Shown piece by piece: positions 1 to 7,867 of a DNA stretch of 64,000 nt (positions within the stretch are counted from its first letter, which is position 1; each line of letters starts with the position of its first letter). Source of the stretch: Agrobacterium vitis (GTDB lineage Bacteria > Pseudomonadota > Alphaproteobacteria > Rhizobiales > Rhizobiaceae); NCBI RefSeq assembly GCF_013426735.1, contig NZ_AP023272.1, forward strand, positions 1,718,501 through 1,782,500, read 5' to 3'. The notes beneath the pieces were generated by a model, which saw only the letters and a program-made list of their open reading frames with translations, did no database searches and was not told the DNA's origin. A program made the position numbers and the translations under genes.

Positions 1-105
1 TAATTTTTGCAACGTCACTCAGGTCGAAGCGGTGTTGAAGGCCTATTTTAAAACCGGAAGAAGCAATCAATTCTGCCAATTAGCTTTCTATCTCTGTGTT
101 GGTGG

Positions 106-132
106 TTGATCGACAGGGGATCACGCTATAAA
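106..132 (+). promoter_or_regulatory. Candidate promoter of the cold-shock gene
   Basis: A TTGATC hexamer at 106-111 and a TATAAA hexamer at 127-132 are separated by 15 bases, slightly short of the ideal spacing. They precede the cold-shock gene with a leader of about 40 bases. The TATAAA box is convincing and the -35 box is weaker. No start site can be proven from sequence. Confidence 0.4.
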
Positions 133-179
133 AGTCTGGCGCGGAGTCAAACGGCTACGGGAATTCAAGAGGAAATGTC

Positions 180-383
180 ATGCCTACTGGTACTGTGAAA
201 TTTTTTAACGACGACAAGGGTTTTGGTTTTATCACGCCCGAGAATGGTGGAACGGATGTATTCGTTCACGTGTCTTCCCTGCAGCGCGGTGACTCGCTCA
301 GAGAAGGTGACAAGGTCAGCTTCGAAATCGGGCAGGACCGTAAGACCGGGAAGTCGAAGGCTGAAAACGTCAGCGTGCTTTAA
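180..383 (+). CDS. cspA: Cold-shock domain protein (CspA family)
   Basis: A 67-residue protein that is a single cold-shock OB-fold domain, the usual length for the family. The RNP1-type motif KGFGFI (residues 14-19) and the RNP2-type motif VFVHVS are both visible; these aromatic residues bind single-stranded RNA and DNA. Family members melt secondary structure in mRNA during cold or growth transitions in the cytoplasm. An AGAGGA ribosome site lies just upstream of the ATG. It stands alone, with a promoter-like sequence before it and a long hairpin 136 bases after it. Rhizobia carry several csp paralogues, so the exact gene name is uncertain. Confidence 0.93.
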   Translation: MPTGTVKFFNDDKGFGFITPENGGTDVFVHVSSLQRGDSLREGDKVSFEIGQDRKTGKSKAENVSVL

Positions 384-747
384 CGACGGACTCGCGTTCA
401 CTGCACAGCGATGCGCACAAACGTATTGCGTGGTTTGAACTCGAAGTTGTCGATATGCTTGAGTAGAAGGCGAAAAGATATTCTGATCGCCTATCCTACC
501 TCGATCTTTTCCTAAAGCATCGAACCGAAAAGTGGTAACCACTTTTCGGTTCGATCGTTTAGTCAGCGCGAGCAGGGATGGCTCGTGTTTTCCCGGTCGT
601 TAAGCGCACGGCCTTTCTTCCCATACATCTGGATCGACGACAAATGCCATCTGTCCGCAGCGAGGCAATTGCTTTGTCGTGTGTTGCGTCTGGTTTTAGA
701 GTCTGTCAGCACCAACAACTGGTCGTGCCGTCTTCGGCCTTGAGTTT
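384..747. other. Intergenic stretch with no supported gene
   Basis: Between the cold-shock gene and the dam remnant I see only the hairpin listed separately at 519-555. A 65-codon open frame at 578-775 runs into the start of the dam remnant in another frame and has no family resemblance, so I do not call it. Confidence 0.6.
519..555. repeat. Perfect 18-bp inverted repeat, 1-base spacer
   Basis: Arms 519-536 and 538-555 are exact reverse complements around a single A. The centre reads AAAAGTGGTAACCACTTTT. No U-tract follows, so it is not a typical intrinsic terminator. Hairpins with this AAAAGTGG/CCACTTTT core are common between genes in Rhizobiaceae, and this is probably one of those dispersed elements. 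Confidence 0.75.
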
Positions 748-1323
748 CTATATCCGCAGTTTATCGACATCCTGAAGTTCCAGATCACCAGCTGCCGCAA
801 ATTCGAGCGTCTGAAGGCCTGCCTCCCGGCAATGCTCACCGATCTGGAGCGGGCGGCGCGTTTCATCTATCTCCAGAAGCTCGCCTTCGGAGGCAAGGTC
901 GCAGGCCAGACCTTCGGCGTTCAGCACGAGGGCAGCGCCAGGTTCAATCTAACCCGGCTTGCTCCGCTCCTGGAAGATGTCCACGAGCGTCTCGCTGGCG
1001 TTGTCATCGAGAACCTGGACTGGCTGGCCTTGATCAACCGTTATGATCGGCCGGGTGTGCTGTTCTATCTCGATCCGCCATACTTCGGCTGTGAGGATGA
1101 TTACGGTAAAGCTCTATTTGGTCCCGAACAGTTTGAGGTTCTTGCCGACCGTTTGAAGGGCCTTCAAGGCGGCTTCATACTGTCGATAAATGATCGTCCG
1201 GAGATCCGGGAGATTTTCGCAGCGTTTTCGGTTGAGGGGGTGGAGTTGCCCTACTCGGTGGCGGGCGAGAAGGGGACGGAGGCGCGGGAGTTGATGTTTT
1301 GTGGTGGGGATGGGCGATGTTGA
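748..1323 (+). pseudogene. 5'-truncated Dam-type adenine methylase remnant
   Basis: From base 748 the translation matches the prophage Dam methylase at 44910-45715 almost residue for residue, starting at its YPQF segment and including the catalytic LDPPY (around 1069-1083). Similarity ends near 1295 and the frame closes at 1323 with an unrelated tail. About the first 85 residues, with the SAM-binding FxGxG motif, are absent. An internal ATG at 832 gives a 163-residue frame, but it lacks the SAM site and should be inactive. It lies some 8 kb outside the prophage, so it looks like debris of an earlier, related prophage or a duplication. Confidence 0.85.
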
Positions 1324-1476
1324 GAGCAAATGCTTAGAGCAGCTTTGCGCCAGAAGGGGAAATGCGCCTAGGCGTTGATCAGGGTCGCTTTCGACCCGAT
1401 TTGAGTCAATGGCGGTAACGTTCTTAAATCCTAGAGGCCGCCGATCGCTCGCGTAGCTTTGGGCGTGCTCCGTCCG

Positions 1477-2010
1477 CTACGGTTCGTTGGCGAGTGCAGC
1501 TTTCGCCTCATCAATGAACCTTCGCTTCAGCTCATTGTATTCGGCCCGACCGGTTGGGGCAGCTGCAATCGCTGCCTCTTTCGCAGCAACGTAGGCCTGA
1601 CGGAGATGCATATCCCGCCTTAGAGCGTCCCGCAGTTGCAGGTTCGAGGTCCAAGACTCTCCCTCGAATTCAACGATATGAAGCAAGTGCGTGCGTTCGC
1701 TTCTGTCTCGTCCTCGTCCAAAAATGAAATGGCCTGGGATACCCGCGTGCTCTGCATAGTCGTATCCCAAGCCTTCTAATCGCTCGACGCACTCTCGCCA
1801 ACGCTCCAGCGGACGAACACCAACCAGAATGTCGAGTATCGGCTTTGCTTTCATACCCTCAATGGACGTTGATCCGTAATGCTCAACACCTTTTGCAAGA
1901 ATCCCAAGTGCGGTTTTGATCCGGCCACGTTCGGTCTCAAATTCCAGCTTCCAGGCCGGTTGGTAATCCACCAAGTAATTCACACCGTGCTTCAGTCCCA
2001 GCATTTGCAC
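1477..2010 (-). CDS. GrpB family protein (UPF0157)
   Basis: A 177-residue protein with the GrpB/UPF0157 signature: VEHYGSTSIEGMKAKPILDI near residues 43-62, then a GRGRDRSERTHLLHIVE segment. The family has a nucleotidyltransferase-like fold and is sometimes fused to dephospho-CoA kinase; its reaction is not settled. The start is a GTG at 2010 with AGGAGA nine bases upstream; an ATG six bases further in is possible. It is transcribed alone, opposite to its neighbours. Confidence 0.88.
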   Translation of the reverse strand: MQMLGLKHGVNYLVDYQPAWKLEFETERGRIKTALGILAKGVEHYGSTSIEGMKAKPILDILVGVRPLERWRECVERLEGLGYDYAEHAGIPGHFIFGRGRDRSERTHLLHIVEFEGESWTSNLQLRDALRRDMHLRQAYVAAKEAAIAAAPTGRAEYNELKRRFIDEAKAALANEP

Positions 2011-2124
2011 CTGCCTATTTCTCCTGCCGCCTATAACTCCTCGTCAGATTACAGGATTATTGGCTAGAACCAGACAGTTCCCTTTCTACTCCATGACAAT
2101 TATGACTAGACCGATCCCTTAATA

Positions 2125-2164
2125 GCCGCATCGGGCCAAAGGCCGCCATGGCCGGTTCGCGCCA
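2125..2164. repeat. Direct repeat, left copy
   Basis: A 40-base sequence starting GCCGCA and ending GGTTCGCGCCA that matches 3113-3152 at 37 of 40 positions. The two copies bracket the dienelactone-hydrolase-like gene. The GGCCGCCATGGCC core is partly self-complementary. Confidence 0.85.
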
Positions 2165-2226
2165 ATACCGGTCATTGTCGACTTAGATTTCTCTGATAGC
2201 ATGCGATTGCGTCGGAGGAGAACGTG

Positions 2227-3093
2227 ATGCCCTTTAAGACATTCGCGGCCCAGTTCACCGTCATTGCCGCCTTCACAGCAAGTCTCGTCTCAGCGTCGGC
2301 CAACGAAGAAGTGCGATTCACCAGTGAGGCCGTCAAACTCAGCCCGTTCCGAGAGAAGCTTGCTAAGCAAAGGGGCGAAGCCTTCCCGCCGCCGCAGGGT
2401 ACTCCTTTGATCGGCTTCCTTAGTCGTCCCGAAGGCGACGGGCCATTTCCGGCAATAGTTGTTATGCATGGATGCGGAGGCTTGGGATCGCGGCTGAAAA
2501 ATGATGTCGCGGGACGGTTTGCGTCTCAGGGTTACGTGGTGCTCGTTGTCGATAGCTTCCAAACGCGGCAAATGAAATCGACCTGCCAGAACACTCAGCG
2601 CGACGGGCTTTTTACGATGTCCGACCGCGTCTATGATGCTTACGGCGCACTTGATTTCTTGTCGGCGAAACCATTCGTCGACGTACGCCGAGTTGCGCTG
2701 ATGGGATTTTCCTCTGGGGGAGTTACCGCCCTAGAGGCAACCAAAGTCGAAGGCGATGAGCAGCTAATGAACCGAAAGTTCAAAGCCGCCGTAGCCTACT
2801 ATCCGACCTGTTCCCCAAGTGAAGGGGACGCCACCGTTCCAACGCTCATAATGGTGGGCGAACTAGACGACTGGGGACCACCGGCTAAATGTCAGGAGAG
2901 GTTGACCCACTTGAGCGGCAAAGGCCCTGAGATACGGCTTGTAGTTTATCCAGGTGCCTTTCATGACTTCGATGTCCCTACAGCAAAGCCTGGCACTGTC
3001 TACTTCGGTCATCCGCTACAATATAGCGCCTCTGCGACGGCGCAAGCGGCCAAGGATGTCGATGGCTTCCTGCGGGAGGAGCTTCAAAACTAG
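2227..3093 (+). CDS. Dienelactone hydrolase family protein, secreted
   Basis: A 288-residue alpha/beta hydrolase. Residues 1-26 form a signal peptide ending in an alanine-rich VSASA, so it is probably periplasmic. The oxyanion-region HGCGG, the nucleophile motif GFSSGG and the late Asp and His (GELDDWG and GAFHDFD) complete a Ser/Asp/His triad; note the nucleophile is Ser, not the Cys of classical dienelactone hydrolase. The ATG at 2227 sits six bases after GGAGGAG; a GTG one codon earlier is too close to it. The substrate is unknown. The gene is flanked by the 40-bp direct repeats and may be a mobile cassette. Confidence 0.85.
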   Translation: MPFKTFAAQFTVIAAFTASLVSASANEEVRFTSEAVKLSPFREKLAKQRGEAFPPPQGTPLIGFLSRPEGDGPFPAIVVMHGCGGLGSRLKNDVAGRFASQGYVVLVVDSFQTRQMKSTCQNTQRDGLFTMSDRVYDAYGALDFLSAKPFVDVRRVALMGFSSGGVTALEATKVEGDEQLMNRKFKAAVAYYPTCSPSEGDATVPTLIMVGELDDWGPPAKCQERLTHLSGKGPEIRLVVYPGAFHDFDVPTAKPGTVYFGHPLQYSASATAQAAKDVDGFLREELQN

Positions 3094-3112
3094 CCTGCTT
3101 GGCTTCGCTATG

Positions 3113-3152
3113 GCCGCAATGGGCCAAAAGCCGCCATGGCCGGTTCGCGCCA
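3113..3152. repeat. Direct repeat, right copy
   Basis: Second copy of the 40-base repeat at 2125-2164 (37 of 40 identical), 19 bases after the stop of the hydrolase gene. Confidence 0.85.
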
Positions 3153-3257
3153 GAAGAAGACGTGTTCCCTTTCGCAACGCTTGACCTTGAGGCTAAGCAA
3201 GCAAATTATTCTCGGCCTGAGTAGTCGGATAAACTACTGATGTTGGAGGGTCACGAG

Positions 3258-3485
3258 GTGACTATCGTATTCGTTGTTTTTCTTGTCTTGGCTTGCGGTG
3301 TCGTCGGTGCGACGATGCCGCATCGTAGATTGGGGTCTGGGTTCAGCAAGCTCGATTACTCCCAAGCGTATGAAAACCTCCAGAAGCCGATTTCTCGTAA
3401 AACGGCATTCTGGATGAAAATGCGGCTTCTTCTTTTGCTTGTTGCGTTGGCTGGAATGATCGGAGTCCTCTGTATAATTCTGTAG
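3258..3485 (+). CDS. Small two-helix membrane protein, unknown
   Basis: A 75-residue protein with a hydrophobic helix at the N-terminus (roughly residues 2-20) and another at the extreme C-terminus (LLLLVALAGMIGVLCIIL), joined by a basic, aromatic loop. A GGAGG sits eight bases before the GTG at 3258, which I prefer to the ATG at 3240 that lacks a ribosome site. I recognise no family. Confidence 0.55.
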   Translation: MTIVFVVFLVLACGVVGATMPHRRLGSGFSKLDYSQAYENLQKPISRKTAFWMKMRLLLLLVALAGMIGVLCIIL

Positions 3486-4102
3486 GGCTTTGTCCCGATT
3501 GTTGTCAGTCAGGCAGATGTGGAATTGGCGGGAATTTGCGAAATTTCATGGGAACAGGTGGGAGTGGTTGTTTCAAAAAGATATTTTGCCAATCGAACTG
3601 CGTCATTGCCTGGGTAAAATAAGCGGGATGGGCGTGTGATCTGGGCGTAAGCGTAGTTTATGACCAAACTTAACGTGTGCCTTCAAAAACCCTTCAGAGC
3701 AGGGGTGACGTTTTTCAACGGATTGATATTGCCGGAACATTGCACCAGCGTAGGCTCGCTACGCCTCGCCACATTTGCCGTTAAACTCAGACAGTAAAAA
3801 TTTCGCGCCGGAATTATCCTCTGCGAGCCAAAAATGCATGGAAATGAATGACTTGTTCGATGCTGGCCATTGGAAGAAAATTTCACGGCGGGCCTTCGGC
3901 GCCAGGCTGTAGTGAAGCGCCGCTTAGGTTCCATATTTGATCCTTATCTGATTTTGGCGCCGATTTAGATCGCGTTCAATATCTGAATATTATCTGATAA
4001 CCGCCCCCGAGTTTCCTCGGCCGCTTGGTCCAAAAGTCGCGTCATTTCTGGATGAAGTCGTCTGCTCTGCGCAATCGGGGACATTCTCGCTTTATCCCCG
4101 TG
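3486..4102. other. A+T-rich intergenic stretch with repeats
   Basis: No convincing gene. An 83-codon frame on the minus strand at 3683-3934 has no ribosome site or family features. The stretch holds the first copies of the roughly 46-bp repeat family (3927-3995) that recurs at 4953-5045. Confidence 0.55.
3944..3987. repeat. Copy 1 of a roughly 46-bp dispersed repeat
   Basis: Pattern: TTATCTG, then a CGATTTAGA core, then GCGTTC and an ATAT-GAA end. A partial tail (CCATATTTGA) precedes it at 3931 and another TTATCTGATAA follows at 3990, so a tandem array has decayed here. Two better copies lie at 4953 and 4999. Confidence 0.7.
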
Positions 4103-4681
4103 CTATTTCATGGGTCGCATTGATGCCCACCATTTATTTGGAATGCCGTTGAGATGATCTCGAAGTCGGTCTTCGACATGCTCGGCATCCCAAACCGCCG
4201 CGCATTCCAGGTGGCCTGCCTCTTCGAAGCTGATCGGGGTCTCGATATTCGCGATTGGATCATACGCTGTTATCCGGCCTGAAATCTGATCCTGCTTGAA
4301 GAATATAGTTCTGTCCAAGGCGGCCACTGTGTTTGGATTTACCTTGCCTATCACGGGCCAGCGCCCGGATCTGACAGCGTTGTCCATCACCGCCAGCTTG
4401 AATATGACCGGTTGATCTTCTGTAATTGCAGGCGGTTGATCCGTGTCAATTATGTCATCGAAAAATGCGAATAGTGGATTTGTTAGCGCGACGGCATAGA
4501 AATGAATTCCAGCATCTACGTCGATCCGAATCAGATCGCCCCGTTTCTGCTTCCGCCGTCGAACCATATCAGCCCCGCCTAATTCGGTGAATAGCCTAGC
4601 AACATCCGCAATGTCCGCATAGGGCCGATATTGTTGATTTAGTCGGAGCGACGGCGGTTTGATCGGCGCTGGCGAGGTCAA
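4103..4681 (-). CDS. Imm26-like immunity protein
   Basis: A 192-residue protein. The middle matches the plan of the Imm26 family: KRGDLIRIDVD, then GIHFYAVAL, an FAFFDD segment, and GRWPVIGK. Imm26 proteins are inferred to neutralise polymorphic toxins in the cytoplasm. It begins with a TTG at 4681, ten bases after the stop of the small upstream gene on the same strand, so the two look co-transcribed and translationally linked. No cognate toxin is visible in the window. It sits between copies of the roughly 46-bp repeat, which suggests an acquired cassette. The family call is from motif resemblance only. Confidence 0.6.
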   Translation of the reverse strand: MTSPAPIKPPSLRLNQQYRPYADIADVARLFTELGGADMVRRRKQKRGDLIRIDVDAGIHFYAVALTNPLFAFFDDIIDTDQPPAITEDQPVIFKLAVMDNAVRSGRWPVIGKVNPNTVAALDRTIFFKQDQISGRITAYDPIANIETPISFEEAGHLECAAVWDAEHVEDRLRDHLNGIPNKWWASMRPMK

Positions 4682-4690
4682 GGCCGGGGA

Positions 4691-4831
4691 TCAGTGCCAG
4701 AAAATCAGTAAGCCAATGCCGATGACAATAGGCACAATCCATCCGTAATTCTGGATGCGTTTTCCGATCTTGGTTTTTGCAGGCGGCGCGCCGAACAGGC
4801 TGCCGATGATCATTTCAATGAGTGTACCCAT
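4691..4831 (-). CDS. Small membrane protein upstream of the Imm26-like gene
   Basis: A 46-residue protein starting MGTLIEM, with one clear C-terminal transmembrane helix (WIVPIVIGIGLLIFW). The frame stays open to 4915, but that extension is not hydrophobic and looks like untranslated DNA. No strong ribosome site precedes either start. The gene ends ten bases before the Imm26-like gene. No family recognised. Confidence 0.4.
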   Translation of the reverse strand: MGTLIEMIIGSLFGAPPAKTKIGKRIQNYGWIVPIVIGIGLLIFWH

Positions 4832-4915
4832 GCTGAGCAATCTAGCAGCGACGCATGCTTGATCAAGGGAGGGGGATTTTGAGACGTGTTCAAAAGGAAG
4901 ACTAAATGACCACAA

Positions 4916-5261
4916 ATGACGTTGTGTCGGTATGCCGGTTCAAATTTCAACCTTATCTGATGTTGGAGCCGATTTAGAAAGCGTTCCATATTAGACTATT
5001 ATCTGTTTTTGACGTCGATTTGGACGGCGTTCTATATTTGAACGGGTATTAGCCGTCACCAGTAAACGGCGGTTATACGTGTATTTTGCGCAGCCGGCCG
5101 ATCACCTTCATGGTAATTCACGGAACGCTGATTCTTTAATTATTCAGATATAGAGATCGCGCGAATTCTAGACGTAAAAACCAGCAAATCTTTCATTAAA
5201 TGATTCGACTTTGGGTGGAGTTTTGTCTTAATACACTCGCATTTAATTGGGGGGGGAAGAG
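4916..5261. other. Intergenic stretch before the GHKL gene
   Basis: Holds two tandem copies of the roughly 46-bp repeat, then about 215 bases of A+T-rich DNA that should contain the promoter of the GHKL gene. I see no unambiguous -35/-10 pair and no other gene. Confidence 0.5.
4953..5045. repeat. Tandem copies 2 and 3 of the roughly 46-bp repeat
   Basis: Copy 2 starts with TTATCTG at 4953 and copy 3 with TTATCTG at 4999, a period of 46 bases. Both carry the CGATTT core and GCGTTC followed by ATATT. Together with copy 1 at 3944 they bracket the two minus-strand genes between. Confidence 0.75.
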
Positions 5262-7277
5262 ATGGAAGTTAAGCACTATCAAGTTGCTGTTGAGCGGGAT
5301 CATCTTAAAAAGCTATCAGCGTCACGGCCAATTCCAGCCATTGCGGAGATCATTTGGAATGCCCTTGATGCTGATGCCACGCGTGTCGATGTTGAATACG
5401 ATAAGGATAGCATTGGAAGACGATCCATCACGATAAAAGATAACGGTACCGGAATGACGCCTCAGGACGTTGAGAGAAGCTTCAGCAAGCTCGGAGGCTC
5501 GTGGAAAGCGCATGGGCAAAAATCCCGGCAAAGAGGCAGGATCCTCCACGGGAAAGAAGGGAAGGGGCGCTTCAAAGCCTTAGCATTGGGGAGGGTCGCG
5601 AAATGGACTAGCATCTACCGAGATGGAGATCAGACGTACCGATTCACTGCTACGATTTCGAGTGACGATATTCGAGATGTTCGCGTTACAGAACCCGATG
5701 TCGTATCTAACATGCGAACTGGCGTAGAAGTCTTCATATCTGAACTTGAGAGAGACTTTAGATCGCTAGATCACGAGCAATCTATTCCCGCACTGGCTGA
5801 AATTTTTGCTATTTATCTAACTGATTATCGGGACGCGGCCATTTACGTCGAGAACCAAAAGGTTGATCCAAGAGAGTATATTAAATCCCAAGTATCTCTC
5901 GATTTGCCGGACATTGAGACGGACGATCTTAGTCATAAATGTAAACTTAATGTGATTGAATGGAAGTCTGCCTCCGAAAGGTGGCTTTTTCTTTGCGGCG
6001 AGGAGGGCTTTCCGCTCCATAGGATCACTCCGCGCTTTCATAGCCCTGGGCATCAATTTTCGGCTTATCTGAAATCTTCTTATGTAATTACACTTCAGGA
6101 GCAAGGGTTGCTTGAGCTAGCGGAGATGAATCCGCCGCTGATCAAGGCCTTGGAATCTACGGCAGAAGCAATAAAAGCCTACTTTCGCGACCGAGATATC
6201 GAGGCAATCAGTTCCGAAATTGATCAGTGGAAAGCTCAAGAAATTTATCCTTATGAGCGTGACCCAGAAACTGCTGTAGAGAAGGCTGAGCGCAAGGTTT
6301 TTGATATTGTTGCCTTGAACGTCAAGAAGCATTTAGGTGGCTTCCAGGATCTTAGCAAGAAAACGAAAGCTTTCCAGCTTCGCATGTTGCGCCAAGGCAT
6401 TGAGCGCGGGCCAGAAGAGCTACAGCATATTTTAACTGAAGTCCTTGAATTACCAGAAAACACACGAAAAGAACTATCAAAGCTCCTTAAAGACGCCGCT
6501 CTGCCTAACATAATAGCAGCATCGAGAATGGTCACAGACCGTTTGAAGTTTGTGCACGGATTGGAGCATGTGCTTTTTCACCCGGAAATTAGAGCGGTAC
6601 TGAAGGAACGCAGTCAGCTTCACCGGATGATCGCTGACAATAATACTTGGATTTTCGGAGAAGAGTTCAATCTGACGGTGAGCGATCAATCTCTTACAGC
6701 TGTTCTTAAGAAACACAAAAGCCTTTTGGGTGATGAGATCGTAATAGACGGTCCAGTTAAGAGGATCGATGGTAAGGTTTGTATCGTTGATTTAATGCTT
6801 TCTCGTTCAGTTCCTCAAAATCATAAAGATGAGTTAGAGCATCTCGTTGTCGAATTAAAACGACCGTCGGTGAAGATAGGCTCAGACGAAATTACACAGA
6901 TCAAGAGATATGCTTTTACGGTTGCTGATGATGAACGGTTTCAATCACTTAAGACGCGATGGAGCTTTTGGGTAGTTTCGAGCGACATGGATTCTTATGC
7001 CAAAGCTGAGATCAAGCAAAAAAATAAGCCAAGGGGAATGATCTACCAATCAGATGAAGGGCATATCGAAATATGGGTGAAGACCTGGTCAGAAATCATA
7101 GCTGACTGCAAAGCTAGAATGAACTTCGTTCAGAAACACTTGGATGCCAACGTAGATACTGAACGCTCCTTCAAGTATCTTCAGACCACCTACGCACGAT
7201 ATCTTGGCGATCTTTCATTTGTTTCCGAAGAGGAATCGGAACTAAATGGTGCTGAGGTCGTGGAGGTAGCAGAGTAA
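5262..7277 (+). CDS. GHKL ATPase fused to PD-(D/E)XK nuclease; candidate defence protein
   Basis: A 671-residue protein. The N-terminus is a Bergerat-fold ATPase of the MutL/Hsp90/histidine-kinase class: N-box E29-IIW-N33-ALDAD, G1 box DNGTGM (60-65) and a G-rich ATP lid near 92-110. The C-terminus carries a nuclease-like core: D510 in IVDLML, ELKRP with E531 and K533, Q546 and Y550, a D/ExK/Q/Y layout also seen in DUF4263 (Shedu) proteins. The middle is helical and unassigned. The start is the ATG after GGGGGGAAGAG. It is alone in its operon and more A+T-rich than the prophage. I infer an antiphage or other nucleic-acid-sensing role; the two domains are seen, the function is not. Confidence 0.7.
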   Translation: MEVKHYQVAVERDHLKKLSASRPIPAIAEIIWNALDADATRVDVEYDKDSIGRRSITIKDNGTGMTPQDVERSFSKLGGSWKAHGQKSRQRGRILHGKEGKGRFKALALGRVAKWTSIYRDGDQTYRFTATISSDDIRDVRVTEPDVVSNMRTGVEVFISELERDFRSLDHEQSIPALAEIFAIYLTDYRDAAIYVENQKVDPREYIKSQVSLDLPDIETDDLSHKCKLNVIEWKSASERWLFLCGEEGFPLHRITPRFHSPGHQFSAYLKSSYVITLQEQGLLELAEMNPPLIKALESTAEAIKAYFRDRDIEAISSEIDQWKAQEIYPYERDPETAVEKAERKVFDIVALNVKKHLGGFQDLSKKTKAFQLRMLRQGIERGPEELQHILTEVLELPENTRKELSKLLKDAALPNIIAASRMVTDRLKFVHGLEHVLFHPEIRAVLKERSQLHRMIADNNTWIFGEEFNLTVSDQSLTAVLKKHKSLLGDEIVIDGPVKRIDGKVCIVDLMLSRSVPQNHKDELEHLVVELKRPSVKIGSDEITQIKRYAFTVADDERFQSLKTRWSFWVVSSDMDSYAKAEIKQKNKPRGMIYQSDEGHIEIWVKTWSEIIADCKARMNFVQKHLDANVDTERSFKYLQTTYARYLGDLSFVSEEESELNGAEVVEVAE

Positions 7278-7867
7278 CCAAGGTTGCTGTCGCCGCCGAT
7301 TGAAATATTAGATGTAATGAATGCACGGAAGGCCTGGCGAGTTGGTCGGTTCTATGGGCGCGCTAGTATTAAGTGAGGTTGATGGGGGATAGGGGATGTT
7401 TAGTGGATTTCTCGGTGTCTTCCTCGTCGTAGCTGCCGCGATTGCAAGCGCGTTATTTTCGTTTTAAAGTTGAAGCGGGCGGACCACCAAAAGATTGCTG
7501 AGGTGCGGATTGATTGGAGTGAGCAGTATAGGGAACTTGCGGTGGAACTGTATGGCTTGCTTGTTGAATTGGAATGGCTCATGGCTCCCGGAAAGCGGCG
7601 GTCGATACGGCGCAAAGCGGCTTCAGCTTGAGGCCCGTCGTGTCGCGGCAAAGTTACTAATGATGGTTAATTCTGATAGCAGCAATCCAGCCGCATCCGA
7701 CGAGCACTCGGTCAAAGTTAATATTGGGTCACGGTTAGCCAAAGTTGAGTCTGGCTCGATATGGACTACGTAAGAAGCCATAGGAACGTTCTAAAACATA
7801 AATGGTACCAAATAAAAACCGAGTTCTGAGTGTCTAACTTATAGAAAGTCGTCGTCACTTGTATAGA
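7278..7867. other. Intergenic stretch with a decayed small gene
   Basis: About 590 bases. An ATG at 7396 opens a 23-residue hydrophobic helix ending in a stop at 7464-7466; the next frame continues with a charged helical segment (DHQKIAEVRIDWSEQYREL) to about 7630. Joined by a frameshift this would be a membrane-anchored helical protein, now broken. I see nothing else that I can support here. Confidence 0.4.

Noticed and set aside
578..775. A 65-codon frame upstream of the dam remnant
   Set aside because: No ribosome site, no family resemblance, and it runs into the remnant in another frame.
3683..3934. An 83-codon minus-strand frame in the repeat-rich gap
   Set aside because: Composition unlike a protein and no start signals.
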